This document shows positions 28,614 through 38,508 of a stretch of 64,000 nucleotides of DNA, piece after piece (the first letter of the stretch is position 1; the number at the start of each line of letters is the position of its first letter). A program made the position numbers and the translations under genes. Under the pieces are notes generated by a model. The model worked only from the letters and a program-made list of their open reading frames with translations, did not search any database and was not told where the DNA came from. This DNA is from Nocardioides conyzicola (GTDB lineage Bacteria > Actinomycetota > Actinomycetes > Propionibacteriales > Nocardioidaceae). The DNA lies in contig NZ_BAABKM010000004.1 in assembly GCF_039543825.1 (NCBI RefSeq), positions 62,001 through 126,000 of the forward strand, read 5' to 3'.

Positions 28614-30302
28614 GTGAGCATTCACGAGCAAGACCGTGTCCAACCACCAGCAGCGGCGCCCCATCCCGCGCTCGACGTAGAGCTCGACGAGGCCGCCGGC
28701 CGACCAGGGGGCCTCGACCGCATCGTGTTCGGTGTCACCGCCGGGATCGCGATCGCGTTCCTGGTCTGGGGCTTCGTCAGCACGAGCAGCCTCGCCACGG
28801 CGTCCGACAAGGCGCTGACGTGGGTGATGGAGGACACCGGGTGGCTCTTCGTGCTCACGGCGAGCGCGATCGTCGTCTTCGTGATCTGGCTGGCAGCGAG
28901 CCGCTACGGCGACATCCCGCTGGGCCGCGACGACGAGACGCCCGAGTTCCGCACGGTGTCGTGGGTCGCGATGATGTTCAGCGCCGGCATGGGCATCGGC
29001 CTGATGTTCTACGGCGTCGGCGAGCCGATCAGCCACTTCACGGATGCGCCTCCGGGCACGGGCGACGCCGGGTCGGTGCAGACCGCGATGGCCACCACGC
29101 TCTTCCACTGGACGCTGCACCCGTGGGGCATCTACGCGCTGGTCGGACTGGCCATCGCCTACGGCACCTACCGCAAGGGCCGGGTGCAGCTGATCTCGGC
29201 CGCGTTCGAGCCGCTCCTCGGTCGGCACGCCCACGGCGGCTGGGGCCGGGTCATCGACATGCTGGCGATCTTCGCGACCCTCTTCGGGTCCGCCGCCTCG
29301 CTCGGCCTCGGCGCCCTGCAGATCGGGACCGGGCTCGAGATCGTCACCTCCATCGGCACCGTCGGCAACGCGGTGCTGATCGCGATCATCGCCGTCCTGA
29401 CGGTCGCCTTCATCCTCTCGGCCGTCTCGGGCGTCGCCCGTGGCATCCAGTGGCTGTCCAACATCAACATGGTGCTCGCGCTGGCGCTGGCGCTCTTCAT
29501 CTTCGTCGGCGGACCGACGATCTTCATGCTCAACCTGATCCCGACCTCGGTCGGGAGCTATCTCGCCGACCTGCCGATGATGTCGGCGCGCACCGCGGCC
29601 GAGGGCGACGACGTGAACTCGTGGCTGGAGTCGTGGACGATCTTCTACTGGGCCTGGTGGGTCTCGTGGACGCCGTTCGTCGGCATGTTCATCGCCCGGA
29701 TCTCACGCGGTCGCACGATCCGCCAGTTCGTGACCGGGGTGCTGCTCGTGCCGAGCCTCGTCAGCCTGGTGTGGTTCTGCATCTTCGGCGGTGCCGCGAT
29801 CAAGCTCCAGCAGACCGGGACCGACATCGCCGGCGCCGGCGACGGCAAGATCGAGTCCCAGCTCTTCACCACCCTCGACGCCTACCCCATCGCCACCGTC
29901 ACCACCATCATCGTGATGGTGCTGGTCGCGATCTTCTTCGTCTCCGGCGCCGATGCGGCATCCATCGTGATGGGGACGCTCTCCGAGCGGGGCAGCCAGG
30001 AGCCGCGCCGCCGTACGGTCGTCTTCTGGGGTGTCGCGACCGGATCGGTCGCGGCCGTGATGCTGCTCGTGGGCGGCTCGAACGCGCTCACCGGGCTGCA
30101 GTCGATCACGATCGTGGCGGCCCTGCCGTTCGTGGTCGTGATGCTCGCCCTGTGCGTGTCGCTGATGAAGGACCTGCGCAGCGACCCGTTGATGGTGCGC
30201 CGCCGGTACGGTGCCGACGCCGTCGAGGCGGCCGTCGTCGCAGGCGTCACCGAGCACGGTGACGACTTCGTCATCTCGGTCGACCGGGACCCCGAGGCGT
30301 AG
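28614..30302 (+). CDS. BCCT-family transporter (betaine/choline/carnitine type)
   Basis: A 562-residue secondary transporter with 12 predicted transmembrane helices. Family signatures include FSAGMGIGLMFYGVGEP in helix 3 and FYWAWWVSWTPFVGMFIA with ISRGRT at helix 8, whose Trp residues form the substrate box. The N-terminal tail (about 45 residues) is cytosolic and acidic, and the C-terminal tail is short. These proteins take up betaine, choline or related quaternary amines, often for osmotic protection; the exact substrate is not readable. Its stop abuts that of guaB1. Confidence 0.93.
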   Translation: MSIHEQDRVQPPAAAPHPALDVELDEAAGRPGGLDRIVFGVTAGIAIAFLVWGFVSTSSLATASDKALTWVMEDTGWLFVLTASAIVVFVIWLAASRYGDIPLGRDDETPEFRTVSWVAMMFSAGMGIGLMFYGVGEPISHFTDAPPGTGDAGSVQTAMATTLFHWTLHPWGIYALVGLAIAYGTYRKGRVQLISAAFEPLLGRHAHGGWGRVIDMLAIFATLFGSAASLGLGALQIGTGLEIVTSIGTVGNAVLIAIIAVLTVAFILSAVSGVARGIQWLSNINMVLALALALFIFVGGPTIFMLNLIPTSVGSYLADLPMMSARTAAEGDDVNSWLESWTIFYWAWWVSWTPFVGMFIARISRGRTIRQFVTGVLLVPSLVSLVWFCIFGGAAIKLQQTGTDIAGAGDGKIESQLFTTLDAYPIATVTTIIVMVLVAIFFVSGADAASIVMGTLSERGSQEPRRRTVVFWGVATGSVAAVMLLVGGSNALTGLQSITIVAALPFVVVMLALCVSLMKDLRSDPLMVRRRYGADAVEAAVVAGVTEHGDDFVISVDRDPEA

Positions 30303-31770
<1,468 letters not shown>

Positions 31771-31776
31771 GTGCGC

Positions 31777-32952
31777 ATGTCGTTCGTGGAGGCTGGCCAA
31801 CCGTCGGAGCTGACCGAGGCGACACGTGCGCTCTTCCGGGAGACGTACGACGGGGACGCGACCGTCGTGGCGCGCGCGCCGGGCCGGGTCAACCTGATCG
31901 GCGAGCACACGGACTACAACCGCGGCCTGGTGCTGCCGGTTGCGCTCGAGCACGCGACCTACGCGGCGCTCGCGGCTCGCGACGACGGCGTGGTGCGGAT
32001 CGCGAGCGGGGACGGCGGCGACCCGTGGACGGGCACCGTCGACGCGGTCGGCCCCGGACAGGTCGACGGCTGGGCGGCGTACGTCGCCGGGGTGCTCTGG
32101 GCCCTGGGTGAGGACGGGTTCGACGTGCCCGGCGTGGACGTCGTCGTGCACGGGACGGTGCCGCTGGGGGCCGGCCTGTCGAGCTCGGCTGCGCTCGAGT
32201 GCTCGGTCGCGCTCGCGGTCTGTGCGCTGCTGGAGGTGCCGGTCGACGACGACCTGCGGCACCGGCTCGTGCAGGCCTGCATCCGGGCCGAGACGGAGGT
32301 CGCGGGTGCGCCGACCGGCGGGATGGACCAGACGATCTCGTTGCTGGCCGTGGCCGACGCGGCGCTGCTCATCGACTTCGACGACGACGCCGCGCGGGCC
32401 GTGCCGCTCGGGCTGACCGAGGCCGGGCTGTCGCTGCTGGTGACCGACACGCGGGTGCAGCACGCCCTGGTCGACGGCGGGTACGCCGCGCGCCGCGCCG
32501 ACTGCGACGCGGCCGCCGAGGCGCTCGGGGTGGCGAGCCTGCGTGAGGCGACGCTCGGCGGCGTGGCCGGGATCGCCGACGAGCGGGTCCGCCGCCGGGC
32601 CACCCACATCGTCACCGAGATCGCCCGCGTCACCGACACGGTCGACGCCCTCGCTACCGACGACTGGGCGGCCGTCGGGCGGCTCTTCGCGACCTCGCAC
32701 GCGTCGATGCGCGACGACTTCGAGATCTCCTGCCCGGAGCTCGACCTCGCGGTGTCGACGGCGGTCGAGGCCGGCGCGATCGGCGCCCGGATGACGGGCG
32801 GCGGGTTCGGCGGCTCGTCGATCGCCGTGGTCCCGACCGACCGGGTCGAGGCCGCCGTACGCGCCATCGACACCGCCTTCGCAGCAGCGGGCTTCCGGGC
32901 GCCGCAGCACCTCCGCGCCGAGCCGGGCGGGCCCGCCGACCTCAGCACCTGA
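31777..32952 (+). CDS. galK: Galactokinase
   Basis: A 391-residue GHMP-superfamily kinase that phosphorylates galactose at C1 in the Leland pathway. The galactokinase signature GRVNLIGEHTDYNRG is near residues 37-51, the ATP loop is PLGAGLSSSAAL, and the third motif is ARMTGGGFGGSS. Length is typical. ATG 31777 was preferred over the GTG at 31771 because TAGGGT ends exactly 6 nt before it. No galT or galE is adjacent, so it may act in scavenging. Confidence 0.94.
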   Translation: MSFVEAGQPSELTEATRALFRETYDGDATVVARAPGRVNLIGEHTDYNRGLVLPVALEHATYAALAARDDGVVRIASGDGGDPWTGTVDAVGPGQVDGWAAYVAGVLWALGEDGFDVPGVDVVVHGTVPLGAGLSSSAALECSVALAVCALLEVPVDDDLRHRLVQACIRAETEVAGAPTGGMDQTISLLAVADAALLIDFDDDAARAVPLGLTEAGLSLLVTDTRVQHALVDGGYAARRADCDAAAEALGVASLREATLGGVAGIADERVRRRATHIVTEIARVTDTVDALATDDWAAVGRLFATSHASMRDDFEISCPELDLAVSTAVEAGAIGARMTGGGFGGSSIAVVPTDRVEAAVRAIDTAFAAAGFRAPQHLRAEPGGPADLST

Positions 32953-32978
32953 CGGGTGGCCGTGCTTGAATCCTCGGC

Positions 32979-33419
32979 ATGGCCGACAAGTCACCGATCG
33001 AGAAGGTCCAGGAAGCCGTCACCGATGTCGTCCGGGGGGCCGTCGCCGATCCGGTGGGCACCGCCGGCAAGGCGGCCGGGCAGGTCCGCGGGGCGGTGTC
33101 GTTGGGCTTCACGGTGTTCGGGCAGGTCGCGCAGACCGTCGCCGACCGGCTGCTGCGCACGCCCACCCCGCCGCCGTCGGCGCCGAAGCCTCCGGTCGTG
33201 GACCGAGGACAGCCGACGCCCGCCGATGTCGCCCGGGTCGTCGAGATGAAGCCGGCCGCGGCCAAGAAGGCGCCCGCGAAGAAGGCACCGGCCAAGAAGG
33301 CACCCGCCAAGAAGACCACCCCGAGCGGCCAGCTGCCCGTCAAGAAGGCGCCCGCGAAGAAGGCACCGGCCAAGAAGGCACCGGCGAAGAAGTCCCCCGC
33401 CGCCGGGACGGAGGGCTGA
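32979..33419 (+). CDS. Small protein with Lys/Ala/Pro-rich histone-H1-like tail
   Basis: A 146-residue protein. The first 60 residues are helical and amphipathic (EKVQEAVTDVVRG...). After a Pro-rich hinge (PTPPPSAPKPP), the last 55 residues are copies of KKAPA, as in histone-H1-like tails of actinobacterial DNA- or polyphosphate-binding proteins. It could bind nucleic acid, polyphosphate or granules; no family was recognised. The repeat makes the DNA locally low in complexity. ATG 32979 follows a TTGAAT box by 7 nt. Confidence 0.75.
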   Translation: MADKSPIEKVQEAVTDVVRGAVADPVGTAGKAAGQVRGAVSLGFTVFGQVAQTVADRLLRTPTPPPSAPKPPVVDRGQPTPADVARVVEMKPAAAKKAPAKKAPAKKAPAKKTTPSGQLPVKKAPAKKAPAKKAPAKKSPAAGTEG

Positions 33420-34765
33420 CGGACCTCCGCCTGCCCGACCCGGCGCTCGTGGTGCTGGTCGGGCCGTCCGGAGCGGGGAAGTCCACCTGGGCTGCCTCCC
33501 GCTTCCGCGCGGAGGAGGTCGTCTCGTCCGACGCCCTGCGCGGGGTGGTCGGCAGCGGACCGCACGACCTGGACGCCTCGGCCGACGCCTTCGACCTGCT
33601 CGAGCGCATCGTCGCCGCCCGACTCGGGCGCGGTCTCACGACCGTCGTGGACACGCTGGGGCTCGACGAGGCGCGTCGTACGGCGTGGCTCGCGGCCGCC
33701 CGCGCCGCCTCGTTGCCGGCGGTGGTGGTCCTGCTCGACACTCCCCCGGAGCTCTGCCGCGCGCGCAACCGCGAGCGGGAGCGCCCGGTGCCGGCGCAGG
33801 TCATCACCGGTCAGCTCCGGAAGGCCGCCACGATCGGCACCGTGCTCGACCTCGAGGGCTGGGACGCCGTGCACCGCGTCGAGCATGCCGGTCGTGAGTC
33901 CGAGCGCGCGCCCGAGCGCCCGCTGGGACTCACGACCCGACCGACCGAGCGACGCAGCTCCCAGGGGCTGCGGTTCGTGCTGCAGGTGGGTCGGTTCCCG
34001 TGGGGCGAGGAGCCGGCGGCCTGGCTGGCCGGGATCGCGACGGCCGCCGACCAGGCGGGCTTCGCCGGGCTCGCCCTGATGGACCACCTGATCCAGATCC
34101 CGCAGGTCGGCCGGGCCTGGGAGCCGATCCCCGAGCCGTGGGTGACGCTCGGACTGCTCGCCGGTCTCGACACCGGCCTGGAGCTCGGCACCCTCGTCAC
34201 GCCGGTGACGTTCCGCTCGCCGGGCGTCACGGCCAAGGCGGCGGCCACCCTCGACGTGCTCACCGGCGGTCGGGCGTTCGTGGGTCTCGGCGCCGGCTGG
34301 TGGGGGCGCGAGCACGCGGCGTACGGCCTGCCGTTCCCGCCTGCCCGCGAGCGGCTCGACCTCGTGGAGTCGGCCATCGCGACGATGCGCGACCTGTGGG
34401 CGCCCGGGACCAAGGGCACGGACCGGCTGCCCGAGACGACGTGCTACCCGCGGCCCGTCCACCCGATCCCGATCGTCCTCGGCGGCTCCGGTGAGCGGAC
34501 GCTGCGCATCGGCGCCCGGCTGGCCGACGCGGTCAACGTCCGCACCGAGCAGGTCGACCGCGCCCTCGCGGCGGTCGCCGGCACCGACGTGAAGGTGACC
34601 GTGCTCGACGTACCGCCGGGTGGCCGCCAGTTCGCCGACCCGCCGCCGCGACAGCTCGACCGCTACGGAGCCTTGGCGGACCTGGGCGTCGACACGGTCT
34701 TCCTCGCGATCTCCGACCTGAGGGGACCCGACGACGTCGCGGGGGTGGCGGCGATCCTCACTTGA
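33416..34765 (+). CDS. Fusion of a P-loop kinase and an F420-type LLM flavin oxidoreductase
   Basis: A 449-residue two-domain protein. The N-terminal domain (about 1-155) is a P-loop NTPase of the polynucleotide-kinase/AAA_33 type: Walker A GPSGAGKST at 16-24, a phosphate-binding VVDTLGLDE strand and a CRARNRERERPVP lid. The C-terminal domain (about 180-449) is an LLM-class F420/flavin-dependent oxidoreductase with LMDHLIQIP, FVGLGAGWWGREHAAYG and IPIVLGGSGERTLR. The start is unusual: in-frame CTG 33416 overlaps the previous stop as CTGA and would give MTDLRLPDPALVVLVG, the sequence expected of such kinases. GTG 33449 is the next choice. The frame is open upstream, so no frameshift is needed. 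Confidence 0.82.
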   Translation: MTDLRLPDPALVVLVGPSGAGKSTWAASRFRAEEVVSSDALRGVVGSGPHDLDASADAFDLLERIVAARLGRGLTTVVDTLGLDEARRTAWLAAARAASLPAVVVLLDTPPELCRARNRERERPVPAQVITGQLRKAATIGTVLDLEGWDAVHRVEHAGRESERAPERPLGLTTRPTERRSSQGLRFVLQVGRFPWGEEPAAWLAGIATAADQAGFAGLALMDHLIQIPQVGRAWEPIPEPWVTLGLLAGLDTGLELGTLVTPVTFRSPGVTAKAAATLDVLTGGRAFVGLGAGWWGREHAAYGLPFPPARERLDLVESAIATMRDLWAPGTKGTDRLPETTCYPRPVHPIPIVLGGSGERTLRIGARLADAVNVRTEQVDRALAAVAGTDVKVTVLDVPPGGRQFADPPPRQLDRYGALADLGVDTVFLAISDLRGPDDVAGVAAILT

Positions 34766-35972
34766 GCTCGGCGCTGGTGAGCCCGAGCACCCGACGGGCG
34801 ACGATCAGCTGCTGGATCTGCTGGGTGCCCTCGAAGATGTCGAGGATCTTCGAGTCGCGCGCCCACTTCTCGAGCAGCTCCGTCTCGCTGTAGCCCAGCG
34901 ACCCCGCCAGCTGCACGCACGAGAGCGTGATGTCCGAGCCGACCCGGCCGGCCTTGGCCTTGGCCATCGACGCCTCGAGCGAGTTGGGCTGCCGGTTGTC
35001 GGCCATCCAGGCGGCCTGGAGCATCAAGAGGTATGCCGCCTCCCAGTCCGCCTCCATCTGGAGGAGCTTGGCGGCGGCCGCCGACTGGGTGATCGCCGGC
35101 CGGTCGTAGTCGACCTCGACGCCGACCTGAGACAACAGCTCCCGGGTGAGGTCGAGCGAGGCCCGGGCACAGCCGACGGCCATCGAGGCCACCAGCGGAC
35201 GGGTGTTGTCGAAGGTCGCCATCGCACCGGCGAAGCCCTGCTTGGTGTCGACCTCCGGCGAGCCGAGCAGGTTCTCCGCCGGCACCCGGCAGTCCTCGAA
35301 CCTGATCGTCGCGGTGTCGGACGCCTTGATGCCGAGCTTGTGCTCGAGGCGCTCGACGGTCATGCCGGGCGTGCCCTTGGGGACCACGAAGGACTTGATC
35401 GCCGCCCGGCCCAGGGACCTGTCGAGCGTCGCCCACACGACGATCGCGTCGGCGCGGTCGCCCGAGGTCACGAAGATCTTCTCGCCGTTGATGACGTAGT
35501 GGTCACCATCCAGGACGGCCGTGGTCGAGATGTTGGCCGAGTCGGAGCCGGTGCCAGGCTCGGTGATCGCCATGCCGGCCCACACCCCGGCGAAGCGCTC
35601 CTGCTGCTCGTCGTCGGCCACCGAAGCGATCGCCGAGTTGCCGAGACCCTGGCGGGGCATCGACAGGAGCAGCCCGACGTCGCCCCAGCACATCTCGGCG
35701 ATCGACATCACCGAGGCCAGGTTGGTGCCGTTGCGCACGCCGTCGTCCGCTGCCGTGTCGTCGCGCTTCACCCCGGCCGCGCCGGCACCCTCGCTGGCGC
35801 CGGACTCGGAGAGCCCATCGATCATCGCGGCGAGCATGTCGAGCTCCTTGGGGTAGGCGTGCTCGGCCTGGTCGTACTTGCGCGAGATCGGCCGCAGCAT
35901 GTTCATCGCGACCTGGTGGGCCTGCCCGACGAGCGGGCGGAACTTCTTCGGGTCGTCCAGGTTGATCGCCAT
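34758..35972 (-). CDS. Acyl-CoA dehydrogenase (second of a coupled pair)
   Basis: A 404-residue FAD-dependent enzyme that introduces a 2,3-double bond into acyl-CoA. It has the FAD-contact MAITEPGTGSD motif and ICHVTS-like core reading VTSGDRADAIVVWA, and ends IFEGTQQIQQLIVAR with the catalytic/FAD-tail pattern. ATG 35972 overlaps the upstream gene's stop as TGATG, indicating translational coupling; the longer frame upstream lies inside the partner gene. Heterodimers of two paralogous dehydrogenases are known in actinobacterial steroid and fatty-acid catabolism, so the pair may form one alpha2beta2 enzyme. Confidence 0.9.
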   Translation of the reverse strand: MAINLDDPKKFRPLVGQAHQVAMNMLRPISRKYDQAEHAYPKELDMLAAMIDGLSESGASEGAGAAGVKRDDTAADDGVRNGTNLASVMSIAEMCWGDVGLLLSMPRQGLGNSAIASVADDEQQERFAGVWAGMAITEPGTGSDSANISTTAVLDGDHYVINGEKIFVTSGDRADAIVVWATLDRSLGRAAIKSFVVPKGTPGMTVERLEHKLGIKASDTATIRFEDCRVPAENLLGSPEVDTKQGFAGAMATFDNTRPLVASMAVGCARASLDLTRELLSQVGVEVDYDRPAITQSAAAAKLLQMEADWEAAYLLMLQAAWMADNRQPNSLEASMAKAKAGRVGSDITLSCVQLAGSLGYSETELLEKWARDSKILDIFEGTQQIQQLIVARRVLGLTSAELK

Positions 35973-37336
35973 CAGATGAGCACCGTGCCTTCCATGATCC
36001 CGATGGACCGGAGGTCGCGGTACCAACGCTCCACCGGGTGCTCCTTCACGAAGCCGTGGCCGCCGAGCAGCTGGACGCCGTCGAGGCCGATCTGCATGCC
36101 CTTGTCCGCGCAGAGCTGCCGGGCGAGCGCGACGTCACGCGCGATGTCCTTGCCTGCGGCGGCCCGGGAGGCTGCCTTCCAGGTGAGCAGCCGCATCGCC
36201 TGCAGCTCGATGGCGATGTTGGCGACCATGAAGGCCACCGACTGCCGGTGGGCGACCGGCTCACCGAACGCCTCCCGCTCCTTCACGTACGGCGTGACGT
36301 AGTCGAGCACCGCCTGCCCGACGCCGACCCCGAGCGCGCACCAGGCGAGCCGCGACAGCCGCACGCACTCGGCGTACGTCGTGCCGTCGGTCGCGCCGAG
36401 CACCGCATCCGCCGGGACCGTGACGTCGCTCAGGTGCAGGCGAGCCAGGCCGGCGGCCCGCACGCCCATCGCCGGGTCCGCCTCGATCTCGAGCCCGGCC
36501 GCGCCGGACTCGACGAGGAAGAGCACCGGCGCGCCGTCGAGGGACGCCCCCACGACGAAGAGCTCGGCATCGGCCCCGCGGGCCACGGCGGACTTGAGGC
36601 CGTTGAGCACGTAGCCGTCGTCGGTGCGGACCGCGGTGGTCGCAGGTGCGAGCACGTCGAAGAGCACCGTCGGCTCCGTGAGCGCGATCGCGGCCGCGGA
36701 GACCGCGTCGTCGGTGAACGCGGGGAGGTAGGTCTGCTGCTGGGCGTCGCTCCCCCACAGCCCGATCGCCGTGGCGACCGACCCGGGTGCGAGCGATGCG
36801 ACGGCGAGCCCGAGGTCACCGTGCGCGAGCGCCTCGGCGACCAGGGCGCCGGCGACGGCCGAGCGCTCCTCGGTGATGCCGCCGAGCGCCTCGGGCAGCC
36901 CGAGGATCGGGAGGCCGACCTCGAGGCCGGCCTTGAGGACGACGTCCGGTGCGGCGCACGCCTCGTCGGCCTCGGCCGCGGCGGGCCGGAGGACCTCGGC
37001 GGCGAGCTCGGTCACCACGTCGACGAGCATCTGCTCGTCCTCGGTCGGCGTCAGGTCGAAGACCCCGCGCGCCGAGGTGGGTGCCGGTCGGGCGCCGGGG
37101 CTCCCCTGCTTGCCTGCCTTGGCGAAGGTGCGACCGGCGGTCGTGATCGTGCGGAAGCCGCTGCGGGTGGCCGTGTAGACGGCGGTCTCGGTCTGCTTGC
37201 GCAGCCCAAGGCGGTCGAGGACGTCGCTCTGCGCGAGGCGGCTCAGCGCGGCGACGGCGTACCCGATCGGGTCGCGGGTCTCCGTGGAGGCGATGCCGTG
37301 CCGTCCACCGGGACGCAGGCTCTGGAGAAGTGACAT
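35972..37336 (-). CDS. Acyl-CoA dehydrogenase (first of a coupled pair, N-terminal extension)
   Basis: A 454-residue protein. Residues 1-80 are an extra basic segment (TATRSGFRTITTAGRTFAKAGK) not found in ordinary acyl-CoA dehydrogenases. The ACAD domain follows, ending RDLRSIGIMEGTVLI. The usual FAD-binding MTEP region is changed to IALTEPTVLFD, so cofactor binding or catalysis may be shared with the downstream partner. ATG 37336 was chosen because TACATT (37348-37343) ends 6 nt before it and the sequence further upstream is divergent-gene promoter DNA. A palindrome covers the -10 box. Confidence 0.85.
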   Translation of the reverse strand: MSLLQSLRPGGRHGIASTETRDPIGYAVAALSRLAQSDVLDRLGLRKQTETAVYTATRSGFRTITTAGRTFAKAGKQGSPGARPAPTSARGVFDLTPTEDEQMLVDVVTELAAEVLRPAAAEADEACAAPDVVLKAGLEVGLPILGLPEALGGITEERSAVAGALVAEALAHGDLGLAVASLAPGSVATAIGLWGSDAQQQTYLPAFTDDAVSAAAIALTEPTVLFDVLAPATTAVRTDDGYVLNGLKSAVARGADAELFVVGASLDGAPVLFLVESGAAGLEIEADPAMGVRAAGLARLHLSDVTVPADAVLGATDGTTYAECVRLSRLAWCALGVGVGQAVLDYVTPYVKEREAFGEPVAHRQSVAFMVANIAIELQAMRLLTWKAASRAAAGKDIARDVALARQLCADKGMQIGLDGVQLLGGHGFVKEHPVERWYRDLRSIGIMEGTVLI

Positions 37337-37342
37337 GCCCTT

Positions 37343-37360
37343 AATGTAACTCGGAGTTAC
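37343..37360. promoter_or_regulatory. Palindromic operator over the acyl-CoA dehydrogenase promoter
   Basis: GTAACTCGGAGTTAC (37346-37360) is a perfect dyad with 7-bp arms around one base. It overlaps the -10 TACATT (37348-37343) of the leaderless acyl-CoA dehydrogenase transcript, so binding by a TetR-type repressor would block transcription. No regulator gene lies next to it. Confidence 0.6.
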
Positions 37361-37404
37361 ACTCGGCGCTACGACGCGGTCGGTGGGTCCGGTCACATCC
37401 TGGA

Positions 37405-37410
37405 TACGCT
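37405..37410 (+). promoter_or_regulatory. Leaderless -10 box of def
   Basis: TACGCT ends 7 nt before the def ATG at 37418. It lies 45 bp from the palindromic operator of the divergent dehydrogenase pair. Confidence 0.5.
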
Positions 37411-37417
37411 CCTCCCC

Positions 37418-37999
37418 ATGCCCGACGAGCCCCTCGCCCCGCACGGACCACTCCCCGACGGAGGCACCGTCCGCCCGATGACCCGCTGGGGCACCCCGGT
37501 CATGCACCGGCCCCAGCAGCAGGTCCGGACGTACGACGACGCGCTGCGCGCGCTGGCCGCCGACATGGTCGCCACCATGTACGCCGCCGACGGGGTCGGC
37601 CTGGCCGCCTGCCAGATCGGCGAGGACGTCGCGATGTTCGTCTTCGACTGCCCCGACGAGTCAGGCCGCCGCACCGTGGGCGTGGTCTGCAACCCCGTCC
37701 TGACCCTGCCCGAGGTCGGCGAGCGCAACCTCGACGCCGACGACGAGGGCTGCCTGTCCTTCCCGGGCGCGTTCGTCGAGTGCGCCCGCCCGGACTTCGC
37801 CTCGGTGACCGGGACGGGGCTGGACGGCGAGCCGGTGTCCTACGCCGGCGACGGCCTGCTCGCCCGGTGCCTGCAGCACGAGACCGACCACACCCTCGGC
37901 ACCGTCTTCGGCGACCGGCTCCCGACGAAGCTCCGCAAGAAGCTCCAGAAGGCGCACGACAAGGTCGCCGACGAGTTCCCGCCCGAGTGGCCGGCATGA
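37418..37999 (+). CDS. def: Peptide deformylase
   Basis: A 193-residue Fe/Zn hydrolase that removes the formyl group from nascent proteins. All three motifs are present: GVGLAACQIG, DEGCLSFPG (metal-ligand Cys) and QHETDHTLG (metal-ligand His pair and catalytic Glu). An N-terminal extension MPDEPLAPHGPLPDGGTVRPM precedes the usual start region. The stop overlaps the next ATG as ATGA, coupling it to the GNAT gene, so the acetyltransferase may act with protein N-terminus processing. It is one of possibly several deformylases in the genome. Confidence 0.95.
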   Translation: MPDEPLAPHGPLPDGGTVRPMTRWGTPVMHRPQQQVRTYDDALRALAADMVATMYAADGVGLAACQIGEDVAMFVFDCPDESGRRTVGVVCNPVLTLPEVGERNLDADDEGCLSFPGAFVECARPDFASVTGTGLDGEPVSYAGDGLLARCLQHETDHTLGTVFGDRLPTKLRKKLQKAHDKVADEFPPEWPA

Positions 38000-38508
38000 C
38001 CGCGGGCGCCGTCCGGATCGTGCAGCTGCCGGCCGAGGCGATCATCGCGCTGGCCGACGGTGACCTCGCCGGGGCCAACGCCGCATCGCCGGTCCCGCTG
38101 ACGGGCTGGATGGTGTCGGACAGCTCCGTGCGCACCTGGCAGTACCGCGCCGTGCAGGCGATCCAGACGCCCCAGGACCTGCCCTGGATCACCGGCATCC
38201 TCTGGGACGACGAGGAGCGGGTGGCGGTCGGGCAGTCCGGCTTCCACGCCGCCCCGGACGCCGACGGCATGGTCGAGGTCGGGTACGGCGTGGACCCGGC
38301 GTACCGCCGTCGCGGCTACGCGCGCGCCGCGCTCGAGCTCGCGATCGCCCGCGCGCAGGCCGACCCGTCGGTCCGGACGCTGCGCGCCACGATCTCCCCG
38401 GACAACGAGGCGTCCCTCGCGCTCATCCGCCAGTACCCCTTCGTCCACAACGGCGAGCAGTGGGACGAGGAGGACGGGCTCGAGCTCATCTACGAGCTCA
38501 CTTGGTGA
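37996..38508 (+). CDS. GNAT-family N-acetyltransferase
   Basis: A 170-residue acetyltransferase. The acetyl-CoA-binding motif A is VEVGYGVDPAYRRRGYARAA with the RRRGYA phosphate loop, and motif B holds the SPDNEASLALIRQ stretch. Residues 1-60 vary and set substrate choice, which is unknown. ATG 37996 overlaps the def stop (ATGA). The last 11 nt overlap the 3' end of the convergent giant gene. Confidence 0.9.
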   Translation: MTAGAVRIVQLPAEAIIALADGDLAGANAASPVPLTGWMVSDSSVRTWQYRAVQAIQTPQDLPWITGILWDDEERVAVGQSGFHAAPDADGMVEVGYGVDPAYRRRGYARAALELAIARAQADPSVRTLRATISPDNEASLALIRQYPFVHNGEQWDEEDGLELIYELTW

